Shown here in pieces: positions 42,088-51,236 of a stretch of 64,000 nucleotides of DNA. Position numbers and translations under genes: made by a program. The DNA is taken from contig BLLW01000012.1 in NCBI GenBank assembly GCA_011959285.1, positions 1-64,000 of the forward strand, written 5' to 3'. The stretch comes from Lachnospiraceae bacterium. GTDB taxonomy: Bacteria > Bacillota > Clostridia > Lachnospirales > Lachnospiraceae. The notes beneath the pieces are model-generated. The model searched no databases, was not told where the DNA came from, and saw nothing but the letters and a program-made list of their open reading frames with translations. Every line of letters starts with the position of its first letter. Positions within the stretch are counted from its first letter, which is position 1.

Positions 42088-42402
42088 ATCGGTCTTGCAC
42101 CGTCATTCAAATTGACCGGATTGCAGATTTCCTGCAACCCGGAAGTATCATTATCACAGATATGCTTCATCGCCCCTTGTAACCGCTACACACTTTGCCA
42201 GATTCCACTCGCTCCTTACCTTTGCTTCAATGCAGTTTTTCAGCATTTCCTCACGTTCGCCCCGCCATAAGACAGGGCAGGTATGTCATGGCGCATCTGC
42301 CTAGTGGCTCCGCATATCCTCACGTCCTGTATGCAATACAGTATTCAGTTTTCAATGTACGACGCTGATAATCAGCTATAGAAAAGGGCAGTTAACCGCC
42401 CG
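42088..42402. other. Intergenic region sharing motifs with element A
   Basis: No gene is seen in this stretch. It contains GAAGTATCATTAT (42142-42154), GGGCAGGTATGTCATGGCG (about 42275-42293) and GTATTCAGTTTTCAA (about 42342-42356), in the same order and similar spacing as at 7258-7460 of element A. Such ordered conservation in otherwise diverged sequence suggests a structured RNA or protein-binding array. Confidence 0.45.
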
Positions 42403-42651
42403 TTATACCGCTTCAAATGCCAGTATCTTCGTAATCAGCTTTGTTTCAAGCCTCCGGCGCAACGTTTCATCAACACAAAAATGCAGCCGCCCACCCTCGT
42501 CATACATTTTCCGGGTGGACAAAGTGATTATGTATCCCTCGTAATGCTTCAAAACTGCGTTGATTGCCATTACATTGCCTTCTGATGCTGCCTTTATGAT
42601 ATGGAAAGGCAGCAAATTCTTTTCTTCACTATTCTTACATTTCTTTTTCAT
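42403..42651 (-). CDS. HTH_16 protein (Tn916 Orf8-like)
   Basis: An 82-aa protein of the helix-turn-helix family found in Tn916-type elements (PFHIIKAASEGNVMAINAVLKHYEGYIITLSTRKMYDEGG...). It overlaps the sigma factor gene by 17 bases, with GGAGG upstream. In Tn916 the matching gene pair feeds into the regulatory circuit that allows transfer genes to be expressed. Confidence 0.85.
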   Translation of the reverse strand: MKKKCKNSEEKNLLPFHIIKAASEGNVMAINAVLKHYEGYIITLSTRKMYDEGGRLHFCVDETLRRRLETKLITKILAFEAV

Positions 42652-43075
42652 CTGCTTTTTCCTCCATAATCTTTCTCAAAATCTCAAGCGAGCGTGTCCG
42701 GTGTTCGTGGATCGTACTGCGTACAAGGTTCATTTCCCTTGCTATATCCGCATCGCTCATTTCCAGAAAATACGAAAGCAGTATTACATTCCGCTTCCGT
42801 TCCGAAAGTGCCTGCAACGCTTCCGCTATCAGGGTGTCTTTTACTTCAATGTCATATCCATGCACTGTAAAATGACTGTTCTCCACTCCATACTCATCCA
42901 TAACAGACAACTGGTTCAGCTCCTTTTCAGACAGTTCAGAAAACATGGCTTCATGCTCCCTGCGGTAATCCATGTGCCGGTAATAGTTAATCGCTTCACC
43001 TTTCAGCGACATCTGGCACAGGCGGTCAAAGCGATGCCTGATTGTCAGTTCATCATGGCAAGAAGGTTTCTTCAT
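42635..43075 (-). CDS. Sigma-70-like regulator (Tn916 Orf7-like)
   Basis: A 146-aa protein. The C-terminal sigma region 4 helix-turn-helix (LQALSERKRNVILLSYFLEMSDADIAREMNLVRSTIHEHRTRSLEILRKIM) is clear, and the N-terminal part resembles region 2. ATG 43075 has GGAGGTGAACTCGT upstream. It is the likely positive regulator of element B, in an operon with the HTH_16 gene. Confidence 0.87.
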   Translation of the reverse strand: MKKPSCHDELTIRHRFDRLCQMSLKGEAINYYRHMDYRREHEAMFSELSEKELNQLSVMDEYGVENSHFTVHGYDIEVKDTLIAEALQALSERKRNVILLSYFLEMSDADIAREMNLVRSTIHEHRTRSLEILRKIMEEKADEKEM

Positions 43076-43429
43076 ACGAGTTCACCTCCTCCCCCGTTGT
43101 GACGTGACAAAGGCATACACCTTTTCCCTTTCCGTTGTATCTGCCAAATAGCAATAGGCTGATGTTCGGGTGGGAGTAAAAATTTTTGAAAAATTTATAT
43201 AAAAAACGCCCGAACAGGCTCAATGCCCATTGGACGTTATTCATATCTGTTATTCTGTTTTCTCCACAAACTGCGAGCGTGTATAGTTCACTCTTTAAGG
43301 TATATTCTGCTTCACTTCCAGTAAAACACCTTATAAAAGAACCTTCCCACGCCAATAGACGGACAGGTTCCCGAAGTCAAAAAAATATCCCTCAGACCGT
43401 TCAGAACACATAAATTCCCCTAAACGTAC

Positions 43430-43495
43430 CCAAAGGATAAAAACCACGCAAAAAAACCTTTGGATACTGCGTTTTTTTATATGCAATATCCAAAG
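43430..43495. promoter_or_regulatory. Attenuator-like alternative hairpins
   Basis: The block CCTTTGGATA at 43457-43466 can pair with CCAAAGG at 43430-43436 or with TATCCAAAG at 43487-43495. A third stem, ACGCA/TGCGT (43446-43450/43468-43472), overlaps both. On the minus strand the CTTTGGATA...TATCCAAAG stem is followed by GTTTTTTT, a good terminator. These exclusive foldings suggest transcription attenuation of the sigma/HTH_16 operon. The small minus-strand frame from here to about 43355 could be a leader peptide. The rest of 43076-43596 has no recognised gene. Confidence 0.5.
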
Positions 43496-43596
43496 TCATT
43501 CTATTTTATTATGTATTATGCCCCTCTGATAAAGTGAATTATTAGTGCATTTCAAAAGTAAAATGTGCAATATACACTATACATGGAGGTGCATAT

Positions 43597-43944
43597 ATGG
43601 CAAGAAAAAAGAAAATTGACAAGGAAATGGGATTTCGTTTGAAACAGGCTAGGACTGAACAAAAACTGACCTATGAAGAACTGGCTGAAAAATCCGGCGT
43701 TTCCTCACGCTATATCAAGGAAATCGAAAATCATGGAAACGTGCCAAGCCTTGAAAAGCTGGGGCAGCTCATACGAGCCTTACATATTTCCGCCGATCCG
43801 TTTTTTTATCCAACTGTCCCGGCAGACAACCTCGACTACCAGCGGCTGTTGGTTTATCTGTCACAATGTACAGAAGAACAGATTATAACAATTCTCGCTA
43901 TTGTGGAAGCCTATCTTCGGACATATAAAAATTTTTCGAAGTAA
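43597..43944 (+). CDS. XRE-family repressor (Tn916 Orf9-like)
   Basis: A 115-aa protein with a Cro/C1-type helix-turn-helix (GFRLKQARTEQKLTYEELAEKSGVSSRYIKEIENHG). It is divergent from the sigma/HTH_16 operon, as orf9 is in Tn916. GGAGGTGCATAT precedes the ATG. It is expected to hold the element quiescent. A terminator follows at 43979-44000. Confidence 0.85.
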   Translation: MARKKKIDKEMGFRLKQARTEQKLTYEELAEKSGVSSRYIKEIENHGNVPSLEKLGQLIRALHISADPFFYPTVPADNLDYQRLLVYLSQCTEEQIITILAIVEAYLRTYKNFSK

Positions 43945-43978
43945 ATCCACTCCCTCTCCTATCTCTTTTCTAAAACAA

Positions 43979-44000
43979 AGGCGGCTGCCCTTAGCCGCCT
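43979..44000 (+). terminator. Hairpin after the repressor gene
   Basis: GGCGGCT (43980-43986) pairs with AGCCGCC (43993-43999). It lies 35 bases after the repressor stop codon. There is no long T-run, so termination efficiency is uncertain. Confidence 0.6.
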
Positions 44001-44078
44001 AATTACCTCCTTCCTCTGCAAAACTGTGGCTTGTTTCGCTATACAGAACGCTTCTTTTTAAGGAAGCAGAATATGTCA

Positions 44079-44534
44079 TCATTTGTCATTTCTTCTCAAT
44101 GTAATAATTGCATGGCATATCAAGCCAAATACAAGAGAAAAACAGCCACCGCCAAATAGTGATGCTCCCCATCCTGCACCCGACATTGTCATAAAACCGC
44201 CAACAAAGAAAATACCAATGCCAAGAAATATACCAACACCATAAAAAAGTCCAATTGCCATATCGTACTTATTAAATTGTCGTTTCTCCTTTTTTTCATA
44301 TGTTTCCATCTTTGTTATTACCTCCTTCGCAAAATCGTCCATGTGGACTCCAAAAAGAAAGCAAATTTTTTTCAACGTATTTAAATCGGGTTCATTAACA
44401 TCTCTCTCCCAATTCGATAGTGCCTGCCGGGTAACATTCAATTCCCCGGCTAGTTCTTCCTGTGTCATTCCCGATTGTGTTCGCAGATGACGTATTTGCT
44501 TTCCTGTTGTAATATTCGTCTGTTCCTGGTTCAA
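44079..44534 (-). CDS. HTH regulator with membrane-spanning C-terminus
   Basis: A 151-aa protein with an XRE-type helix-turn-helix at the N-terminus (GKQIRHLRTQSGMTQEELAGELNVTRQALSNWERDVNEPD) and two hydrophobic segments in the C-terminal half (MAIGLFYGVGIFLGIGIFFVGGF and SLFGGGCFSLVFGLICHAIITL). It starts at TTG 44534 with AGGAGG seven bases upstream. It lies directly downstream of the tet gene on the same strand. Whether it regulates tet or another target is unknown. Confidence 0.8.
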   Translation of the reverse strand: MNQEQTNITTGKQIRHLRTQSGMTQEELAGELNVTRQALSNWERDVNEPDLNTLKKICFLFGVHMDDFAKEVITKMETYEKKEKRQFNKYDMAIGLFYGVGIFLGIGIFFVGGFMTMSGAGWGASLFGGGCFSLVFGLICHAIITLRRNDK

Positions 44535-44615
44535 AATAGTTCCTCCTCTCTGATACTGATTTTATCAATGATATTTCGCAATAGCCAGCAATGAACACTT
44601 GCATTGCGCAAGACG

Positions 44616-46535
44616 TTACATTATCTTCTGAAACATATGGCGAACCTTATCTAACCGACTATTTGGGCGGCGAGGTTGTACTACAGGTTCCCCAGAAGTT
44701 TCCTGATACCCTTTCAATTCTGTCAAACAAACGCTTCTTCCATTTGTATAGAAATTCAAATCACTTTTGTATTCCCCGATCCGCCGAGCCGGTATTTCTC
44801 CAGTTAAAATTGCCTCATTATTTTTTAACGAAGTTGTTTCAATTACCGCATCATATTTCACAGCATCATGATAAGCTCGTGAAAGATATTCCTGCGGCGC
44901 AAATAGGATAAAAGAAAGATAGGGTTCTAAAACTTGCGTTCCCGCTTTTTTTAATACCTGTTCCAACACAACAGGCGCAAGAAAGCGGAAATCTGCCGGA
45001 GTACTGACCGGGCTGTAATAAACACCATATTCAAAGCAAATTCTGCAATCTGTTACCTCCCATCCATACACTCCCTGCTCTAATCCATACCGAATCCCTT
45101 CCATAACTGCGTTTTGAAAGCTTTGGTTTAAATAACCGAGAGACACTTTACTTTCATATTCTGTTCCGCTTCCAACAGGAAGAGGAGTGACAGCCAAACC
45201 AATCGACGCCCAAAAGGGATTTGGCGGTACTTCAATATGAATTGTATAATGAGCCTCTTTTCGTGGTCTTTCCAGATAAATAACGGTAGGCTCTTTTATT
45301 GCTACCTCGACACTATATTTTTCATTTAATAAAGAACAAACAACTTCCAATTGTACTTTTCCCAAAAAGGAAAGAATAATTTCATGAGTAATAGAATCAA
45401 TCATAAAATGCAGAAGCGGATCAGTATCCGCAATCTCTGTAAGGGCATCCAGTAATACTTCCCTTTGCTCTGCTTTGATTGGCTCTATCGTTGTCCGAAG
45501 AAACGGCAGGGGATTATCCGTCCACGCCTTGCGTGGCAATAGTTTTTCATCTCCTAGAACATCATTTAGTTTTAATGTATTGTCAGATAAAATAACAATC
45601 TCCCCGGAATCAGCGGTGTCTGTTGGGACGATTTCTCCATCAAATGGAATTGACATCTCTGTAATTTTAATTTTTTCCTTTTTTGACAAAAGAATCGTTT
45701 CCCGTAAACAAAGCGTACCGCTATAGAGCCTTAAATAGCAACGTCGTTTTTTCTGCTCGGTATATTCAATTTTAAATACATACCCACACAATTCCGATTG
45801 ACTGTCGTCTGTTTCCAATGAAAAAACTTCTGTAATCACTTCAAGCAATTCTTTTACCCCGATATTGTCTTTTGCGCTTCCATGATATACCGGAAAAAGC
45901 GTTCCCCTTTGTACCCTTCGTTTTATTTCTTTTTGCAGTTCCCACAGTGTCAAAGGGACTCCTGAAAGATATTTTTCTAAAATATCATCATTCCCAGCAA
46001 TTACAGCATCCCACTTTTCAAAATCTGCAACATCAGAAAGTATTATTTCTGAACATAAATGAACTTCCTGCATAACAATCATATCTTCTGTCAATTTTTC
46101 TCTGATATTTTGATAAGTTTGCTCAAGAACAACACCACTTTGATCTATTTTATTGATAAAAATGATTGTTGGTATCTTCATTTTCCTTAGCGCATGAAAC
46201 AGCACTCTGGTCTGGGCTTGTACACCATCTTTTGCGGACACTACTAAAATTGCTCCATCCAGAACCGATAAGGAGCGATGCACTTCTGTTAAAAAGTCCA
46301 TGTGTCCGGGGGTGTCCACAAGATTAACTTTGTACCCTTTCCAGCGAAAAGATGTAACGGCAGCCTGAATTGTAATTTTCCTTTGACGTTCCAAAGCCAT
46401 AGAGTCCGTTCTTGTTGTACCTTTATCTACACTACCTGGTTCCATGATTGCCCCACTTGTATACAGCAGGCTTTCTGTCAGTGTTGTTTTTCCTGCATCA
46501 ACATGCGCAAGAATGCCGATATTAATTATTTTCAT
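44616..46535 (-). CDS. Tetracycline-resistance ribosomal protection protein (Tet(W)/Tet(O) class)
   Basis: A 639-aa EF-G-like GTPase that releases tetracycline from the ribosome. It has the P-loop [21 protein letters not shown], the domain IV loop [12 protein letters not shown] and the C-terminus [16 protein letters not shown]. Sequence and length (639 aa) are closest, by eye, to Tet(W), with Tet(O)-like stretches, so it may be a mosaic or a new variant. The switch I motif reads RKITIQ instead of RGITIQ. ATG 46535 has GGAGG seven bases upstream; the longer frame to 46658 covers the attenuator. Confidence 0.93.
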   Translation of the reverse strand: MKIINIGILAHVDAGKTTLTESLLYTSGAIMEPGSVDKGTTRTDSMALERQRKITIQAAVTSFRWKGYKVNLVDTPGHMDFLTEVHRSLSVLDGAILVVSAKDGVQAQTRVLFHALRKMKIPTIIFINKIDQSGVVLEQTYQNIREKLTEDMIVMQEVHLCSEIILSDVADFEKWDAVIAGNDDILEKYLSGVPLTLWELQKEIKRRVQRGTLFPVYHGSAKDNIGVKELLEVITEVFSLETDDSQSELCGYVFKIEYTEQKKRRCYLRLYSGTLCLRETILLSKKEKIKITEMSIPFDGEIVPTDTADSGEIVILSDNTLKLNDVLGDEKLLPRKAWTDNPLPFLRTTIEPIKAEQREVLLDALTEIADTDPLLHFMIDSITHEIILSFLGKVQLEVVCSLLNEKYSVEVAIKEPTVIYLERPRKEAHYTIHIEVPPNPFWASIGLAVTPLPVGSGTEYESKVSLGYLNQSFQNAVMEGIRYGLEQGVYGWEVTDCRICFEYGVYYSPVSTPADFRFLAPVVLEQVLKKAGTQVLEPYLSFILFAPQEYLSRAYHDAVKYDAVIETTSLKNNEAILTGEIPARRIGEYKSDLNFYTNGRSVCLTELKGYQETSGEPVVQPRRPNSRLDKVRHMFQKIM

Positions 46536-46567
46536 ATGTCGTCCTCCATTCACAGCCAAAAAAGGCA

Positions 46568-46605
46568 TAAAAATCCCCAGCAGTAAAATACTTTTACCAC
46601 TGGGG
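46568..46605 (-). terminator. Attenuator hairpin of the tet gene
   Basis: On the minus strand CCCCAGTGGTAAAA pairs with TTTTACTGCTGGGG, followed by ATTTTTA, just before the tet start codon. Tet(M)-family genes carry this kind of terminator for transcriptional attenuation. A second stem, ACAAAAAACT/AGTTTTTTGT, lies further upstream in the leader. Confidence 0.8.
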
Positions 46606-46776
46606 ATATAATCTGTGGACATACACATAAAAGACACGCACCAATAGGTACTTGCCACTTGTCTTGCTATGTCAATATAAATAAGGCAAAAGTATTCTTA
46701 AATTTGGCACAAAAAACTAAGCCCTTGTTCCAAAGGACATCCCAAAGTTTTTTGTTCCCACTATTTGATTATAGTT

Positions 46777-46800
46777 TTATTTAAGAATACCTTGCCGCAT
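46777..46800 (-). CDS. Short leader peptide upstream of the tet gene
   Basis: A seven-codon ORF (MRQGILK, stop TAA) with AAGGAG nine bases upstream begins the tet leader transcript. In attenuation models of the tet(M) class, ribosome movement over leader codons decides whether the downstream terminator forms. Assignment as a translated leader is inferred from position and ribosome binding site. Confidence 0.5.
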   Translation of the reverse strand: MRQGILK

Positions 46801-46830
46801 ATTTTTTAACTCCTTTTTGGAAATGTAGTA

Positions 46831-46836
46831 ATTATA
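46831..46836 (-). promoter_or_regulatory. -10 element of the tet promoter
   Basis: TATAAT on the minus strand in the GTTATAATTACTAC context, about 30 bases before the leader ORF. The -35 region is weak. The leader that follows (46536-46830) has the attenuator. Confidence 0.6.
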
Positions 46837-46948
46837 ACACATCTGCATCTGAAAAGAAAGCATTAAATAATATTGACTTACATTAAATTTTCTGGAGACT
46901 TATGCTAATATTCAAAGAAACAAATCGAAATATACAAGAGGATTTTTT

Positions 46949-47026
46949 ATGGGAAACGAGATAAATATTGCATTACTTCAAATGCTTCCGGGTAAGGATA
47001 TTACAGAAAATATGGAAAAGGCATAA
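46949..47026 (+). pseudogene. N-terminal fragment of a carbon-nitrogen hydrolase gene
   Basis: A 25-codon ORF (GNEINIALLQMLPGKDITEN..., then TAA) with AGAGGA upstream has the typical first strand of nitrilase-superfamily enzymes (INIALLQM.PG). The body of the gene is missing. The rest of 46861-47276 contains only broken reading frames, so this is probably the stub of a gene deleted during cargo shuffling between tet and the acetyltransferases. Confidence 0.45.
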
Positions 47027-47276
47027 TTATTTAAAAAATAGAGCAATCGCAACCATAATCTGAAAAGGGAGATAATATTTAAGAAACATCAAATATTCGG
47101 ATAATTATCCTGTAAAGGTTGTCATTCTCTGTTCAGATGCAGAGACAATAAAAACAGCCGAACAACATCAAGGAAAATTTGGCTACTCCCCATACTGGCT
47201 TTTGCTAAACAACTCCAACCAGTCACCCCAGTAGACAATAACCTCCATTTTGAAACTGGAATAAATTTGTCGATCA

Positions 47277-47822
47277 TCACAATTCCAATCTCATAGAAAT
47301 GACTTCCTGAAATCCGGCTATGCGGGAGCGAAATCCTTTGGGATTTCTTCCACACTCGACAAATCCAGCCCGTTCGTACATAGAAACTGCTCTTTCATTT
47401 TCAGCAACTACTTTAAGTTCAAGCTGGTTATATCCCGCTGTTTTAGCACATTCGATACACGAAGTCAGCAAAGCCTTACCAATTCCAAGTCCCCAATACT
47501 TTCTCACAACACTGATGCCAAATTCTGCTCGATGCCGTACCTTATATTTTGTACCGATTGCCTCAATTCCTGCTGTTCCCGCAATTACACTGTCAACTAT
47601 GGCAAGCAATTCAATCTCTCTTTCACTCTCAGCTTTTTCTTTCAGAAACTGGCTCTCCTGTGCGGCATTAAAACTGTTTTCATCTGGATATGTAAGCAAA
47701 TAATCTGTTTCACTATGTGTCAGATTGAAATTATCCACTACAAGCTGACCATCACTCTCTGTTCCATTCCTCAAACAACATTCCATGCCATTACTTAATA
47801 TTATTGTTTTGTTATATCTCAT
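47277..47822 (-). CDS. GNAT-family N-acetyltransferase
   Basis: A 181-aa GNAT protein. Motif A is visible as FGISVVRKYWGLGIGKALLTSCIECAK, the acetyl-CoA pyrophosphate loop being of the (R/Q)xxGxG/A type. It is followed by LELKVVAENERAVSMYERAGFVECG. The substrate is unknown. ATG 47822 has AAAGGAG six bases upstream; the longer frame adds 15 unlikely residues. It lies in the cargo region of element B with a second GNAT gene upstream. Confidence 0.87.
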   Translation of the reverse strand: MRYNKTIILSNGMECCLRNGTESDGQLVVDNFNLTHSETDYLLTYPDENSFNAAQESQFLKEKAESEREIELLAIVDSVIAGTAGIEAIGTKYKVRHRAEFGISVVRKYWGLGIGKALLTSCIECAKTAGYNQLELKVVAENERAVSMYERAGFVECGRNPKGFRSRIAGFQEVISMRLEL

Positions 47823-47879
47823 AACTGCTCCTTTACTGACAACTGTCCTCAAAGTCAGCTTCTTCATCTATACAATATC

Positions 47880-48743
47880 CTAAGCAGAAAAATGTTTTCT
47901 CATTTCATATTGTTTAACAAATACACTAAATTTCAATTTCTTCAAAAAAGCATTCAATGCCTGATCCCGTTCATCCACATTTATTACTCTCATCTCTAAA
48001 CTCTTTGTTTGTTTAAGTAAATCTAACAAAATCTCTGTGGCAACTCCCATTCTGCGATATTTGGGATGTACCGCTAACTGCGCAATATCTCCTTTTATTT
48101 TGTCCACAATACCATATCCAATCAAGTTTCCATCAAATTTAACAATCGTATAAGAAAAGGATTTAGCGATTGCACAAACAGCGTCTTTTGCGTTTTGCCA
48201 TGAAGGTGGATAAGTCCAAAAATCTTTGACTGCTGTCCATTGATCATCTTGTAATTTTTCCGGATGTTCCAGTTTCCACACTTTATGTACGCCCGGTTCT
48301 TTTATCTTGCCCGTCAGTTGGTAACAATTCAATATTCTGTTAATTCGAAATCCCTGTTTTTTATATAAAGTGAGCGCCTTCTCATTATCTTGAATCACTT
48401 CCAGTTGATACACGCTGATTTTATTTTTTATACATATAGTGCTAACCAGATTCAATAATTCCCCCATAATTCCTGTTCTCCGAAAATCGGGGATAACTCC
48501 TGTTCCGAGGTCATAGACTGTCTTTTCGTTATCCCAATCTCTCACTCCATTCAAGATAAAACCGACAAGCGTTCTATCTGCAAAGGCTCCAACTGAAACC
48601 GCAGGCATAAATCCATTTCTTTTCAGCATTGTTTCAAAAGATTTAAAAGGCATATCAACTGAAACCTGATAATCAGAAAATGCCTGTGTAAACGCTTCGT
48701 ATATACAAACGGAATCTGTATTTTCCAATGTCCGGTATTCCAT
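47880..48743 (-). CDS. Two-domain GNAT acetyltransferase
   Basis: A 287-aa protein containing two GNAT modules: VYDLGTGVIPDFRRTGIMGELLN with VIQDNEKALTLYKKQGF in the first half, and IAQLAVHPKYRRMGVATEILLDLL in the second. The substrate is unknown. TAGGAGAGAAT precedes the ATG. It is in the same orientation as the NTF2-like and single-GNAT genes, so the three probably form one cargo operon. Confidence 0.85.
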   Translation of the reverse strand: MEYRTLENTDSVCIYEAFTQAFSDYQVSVDMPFKSFETMLKRNGFMPAVSVGAFADRTLVGFILNGVRDWDNEKTVYDLGTGVIPDFRRTGIMGELLNLVSTICIKNKISVYQLEVIQDNEKALTLYKKQGFRINRILNCYQLTGKIKEPGVHKVWKLEHPEKLQDDQWTAVKDFWTYPPSWQNAKDAVCAIAKSFSYTIVKFDGNLIGYGIVDKIKGDIAQLAVHPKYRRMGVATEILLDLLKQTKSLEMRVINVDERDQALNAFLKKLKFSVFVKQYEMRKHFSA

Positions 48744-48765
48744 ATTCTCTCCTAAAATGTCATAT

Positions 48766-49122
48766 TTACTCTATTGGAAGATTGTGCTGTTTCAAAAATG
48801 AGAGCTTATCCCAATAGCCTCGCTGGAATAAAATTTTCCCATTCACTACCTGAAAAAAACCACACCCCCGTAACCCCAATGGATCTCGCCATTCAAGGAT
48901 TGCCCATTGCCCATCCTCAAAAATATTTTCTACGATAGCTGTCATATCCGATGTTGAAAATTCGGCTGTGAACATAGTACGGATTGCTTCAATGCCTACT
49001 ACTGGCTCATTCGCTACTTGGTGATTCGTCGCATTTTCATGATAAAGGGCTGTAATTGCTTCCACATCATGTTTATTGAATGCATCTACCCATAACTGAA
49101 CAACTTCTTTCGGTCTTAACAT
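48766..49122 (-). CDS. NTF2-like (SnoaL-type) protein
   Basis: A 118-aa protein with the NTF2/SnoaL pattern: an N-terminal helix (VVQLWVDAFNKHDVEAITALYHENATNH), a central strand pair and FFQVVNGKILFQRGYWD. Such small cone-shaped proteins act as enzymes or ligand binders; no specific function can be assigned. GGAGG lies before the ATG. Confidence 0.8.
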   Translation of the reverse strand: MLRPKEVVQLWVDAFNKHDVEAITALYHENATNHQVANEPVVGIEAIRTMFTAEFSTSDMTAIVENIFEDGQWAILEWRDPLGLRGCGFFQVVNGKILFQRGYWDKLSFLKQHNLPIE

Positions 49123-49259
49123 TTCTGTTTTTCCTCCTATGCCTTGTGTGTTTTTATTATATCAAAAAGCAAGTTAAAAGTCGAGAATCATGATAAAGGC
49201 ACAAAAACTCCACAAACCAACACACCCTCCGGGAGTGTCGAGGGTAGAGTAGCAAGCAC

Positions 49260-49345
49260 TGCTCATGTCCGGACACATGAGCAAAATTCCCCATACTTCC
49301 CTGCCGTCCGTATGATGAAATTTCCATAGGGAAGTATCCCTAACC
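49260..49345. other. Candidate oriT of element B
   Basis: Two perfect inverted repeats lie upstream of mobC: TGCTCATGT/ACATGAGCA (49260-49268/49275-49283) and ATACTTCCCT/AGGGAAGTAT (49293-49302/49328-49337). The second is followed by CCCTAACCC. A pair of hairpins ahead of mobC-relaxase is the usual oriT layout in this ICE group. The nic site is not determined. The rest of 49123-49525 holds no gene. Confidence 0.6.
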
Positions 49346-49525
49346 CTCTTTGCTTTTCTTTCCTCTTTTTCTCTGCAAGTCCTTGACCTTCTTCCGCAGA
49401 TTTGCTACAATAACACATGGATAATTCTATCCAAAACAACTGAACAGACACGAAACCAGACTGTTGTAAACCGAACAAGTTACAGCAGTTTTTTTATGCC
49501 CAAATTTAGAAAGGACGATGTAAAA

Positions 49526-49867
49526 ATGGCAAACAGGACACGCACCAACCGGAATGAATTTCACTTAGATGACAAAGAGCAGTACATCCTTGATGAGAAG
49601 TTTAAGCTGTCCGGCATGAAAAGCAAATCGGCTTTCATCCGGAAGCTGATTTTATACGGATATGTCTATGACGTGGATTACAGTTTTTTGCGGGAATACA
49701 ATACGGAGTTGGGGCGGATCAGCTCTAACCTGAACCAGATTGCAAAGAGGATTAACAGCACAAACCACGTCTATCAGGAAGATATGGACGAAGTAAAGGA
49801 GTTGATGAAACAGGTATGGCAGTCACAAAAATCCATGCTATCACAGCAACCGTTGATAAAGCGGTAG
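49526..49867 (+). CDS. mobC: MobC-like relaxosome protein, element B
   Basis: A 113-aa protein with an N-terminal ribbon-helix-helix (EFHLDDKEQYILDEKFKLSGMKSKSAFIRKLILYG) and the MobC motif LGRISSNLNQIAKRINSTNHVY. I chose ATG 49526 (MANRTRTNRNEF) because AAAGGA lies upstream; the ATG at 49496 has no ribosome binding site. It overlaps the relaxase gene by 52 bases. Confidence 0.88.
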   Translation: MANRTRTNRNEFHLDDKEQYILDEKFKLSGMKSKSAFIRKLILYGYVYDVDYSFLREYNTELGRISSNLNQIAKRINSTNHVYQEDMDEVKELMKQVWQSQKSMLSQQPLIKR

Positions 49868-51189
49868 CCTACATATGCAACCCGGACAAGACAGATGAAA
49901 GCATCTACATTTCTTCCTATGCCTGTGCGCCGGAAACCGCAGCGATTGACTTTAAATATACCTTAGACCACTGCCGGGAAAACAGCCCCAATAAAGCCTA
50001 TCATCTGATACAGGCTTTCGCTCCCGGTGAGGTCAGTTTTGATGAAGCGCACCAGATAGGGAAAGAACTTGCCGACAAGGTTTTAGAGGGAAAATTTTCT
50101 TATGTTGTCACCACACATATTGATAAAGGTCACGTCCATAACCATATCATTTTCTGTGCTGCTGACAACATAGAACATGACAAATACCATGATTGCAAGC
50201 AGAGCTATTACCGCATCCGAAAATTAAGTGACGAGCTGTGCAGCGAGCATAATCTTTCTGTCATTATCCCCGGTGGGGAGCGTGGAAAAAAATACAACGA
50301 ATGGCAGGCAGATAAGAACAGCGCCGCATGGAAAACACAGATAAGGAAAGACATCAACGCCGCCATAAAATCATCCTCCACCTATGAAGAATTTCTGCTC
50401 CTGATGCGGGCAAAAGGCTATGAGATAAAAGGGGAAACTTTTGGGGAAGACGCCCTCAAATTTATCTCCTTCCGTCCACTCGGCAAAGACCGTTTTGTGC
50501 GTGGCAGCATCAAGTCACTCGGAAAGGAATACACAAAGGAGCGCATCAAAGAACGGATTGAACTAAAACGAGAACGGAAGGCAGTTATCCCGAAAAGGGA
50601 TTACGCAAATAAGAGATTGATTGACACCTCTGATGAGAAATTTCAGAACAGTCCGGGGCTGCAGAGGTGGGCGGCGGTAGAGAATTTAAAGATTGCGGCA
50701 CAGGCATATAATGAAGCTGGCTCTATAAAAGAACTGGAACAGAAAATCGCCACCACAGCCGCCACCGGGAAGGAAGCAAAGCAGACTGTCCGCAAGCTGG
50801 AGAACCGCATCAAAGACCTTGCGGAAATCATCAAATATGCGGAGCAGTACAAGGCAAATAAAGCGTATAATATCGCCTATAAGAAGTCCAAAAATCCTGA
50901 CGCTTATTTCCGTAAGCATGAGAGCCAGATCATCCTTTATGGCGGCGCAAGGCGTATGCTGGAACAGGCGGGCATCCCCTTAAAAGGCTTGAACATTGAC
51001 AAGCTGAAAGCGGAGTATCAAGAGCTGACCGCACAGAAAAAAGAACTGACCGTCACATACAAAAACTGTGAAAAAGAGCTGAAATCGCTGAACCGGAAAC
51101 TGGAGAACCTGAACCAGTATTTAGGGCGCACAGAGCCGACAAAAAGCGCACAGGAACAGCCTGACCGGGATAATAACCCTTCCCGGTAA
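49816..51189 (+). CDS. MobA/VirD2-type relaxase, element B
   Basis: A 457-aa relaxase. It has the family start AVTKIHAITATVDKAVAYICNPDKTD, the His triad in GHVHNHIIF, and a C-terminal coiled-coil region (about 290-440) with no further catalytic motif. It is clearly distinct from the relaxase of element A. The start at 49816 lies inside mobC and the genes are translationally coupled. Confidence 0.9.
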   Translation: MAVTKIHAITATVDKAVAYICNPDKTDESIYISSYACAPETAAIDFKYTLDHCRENSPNKAYHLIQAFAPGEVSFDEAHQIGKELADKVLEGKFSYVVTTHIDKGHVHNHIIFCAADNIEHDKYHDCKQSYYRIRKLSDELCSEHNLSVIIPGGERGKKYNEWQADKNSAAWKTQIRKDINAAIKSSSTYEEFLLLMRAKGYEIKGETFGEDALKFISFRPLGKDRFVRGSIKSLGKEYTKERIKERIELKRERKAVIPKRDYANKRLIDTSDEKFQNSPGLQRWAAVENLKIAAQAYNEAGSIKELEQKIATTAATGKEAKQTVRKLENRIKDLAEIIKYAEQYKANKAYNIAYKKSKNPDAYFRKHESQIILYGGARRMLEQAGIPLKGLNIDKLKAEYQELTAQKKELTVTYKNCEKELKSLNRKLENLNQYLGRTEPTKSAQEQPDRDNNPSR

Positions 51190-51236
51190 TTCCCTGTCTG
51201 AAAAAGACTTTAAAAGCAAAAGAGCATCGTGGAAAT

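Noticed and set aside
43053..43355. Minus-strand frame upstream of the sigma factor gene as a normal gene
   Set aside because: It overlaps the sigma gene start and the attenuator-like region and shows no recognisable domain. At most part of it is a leader peptide.
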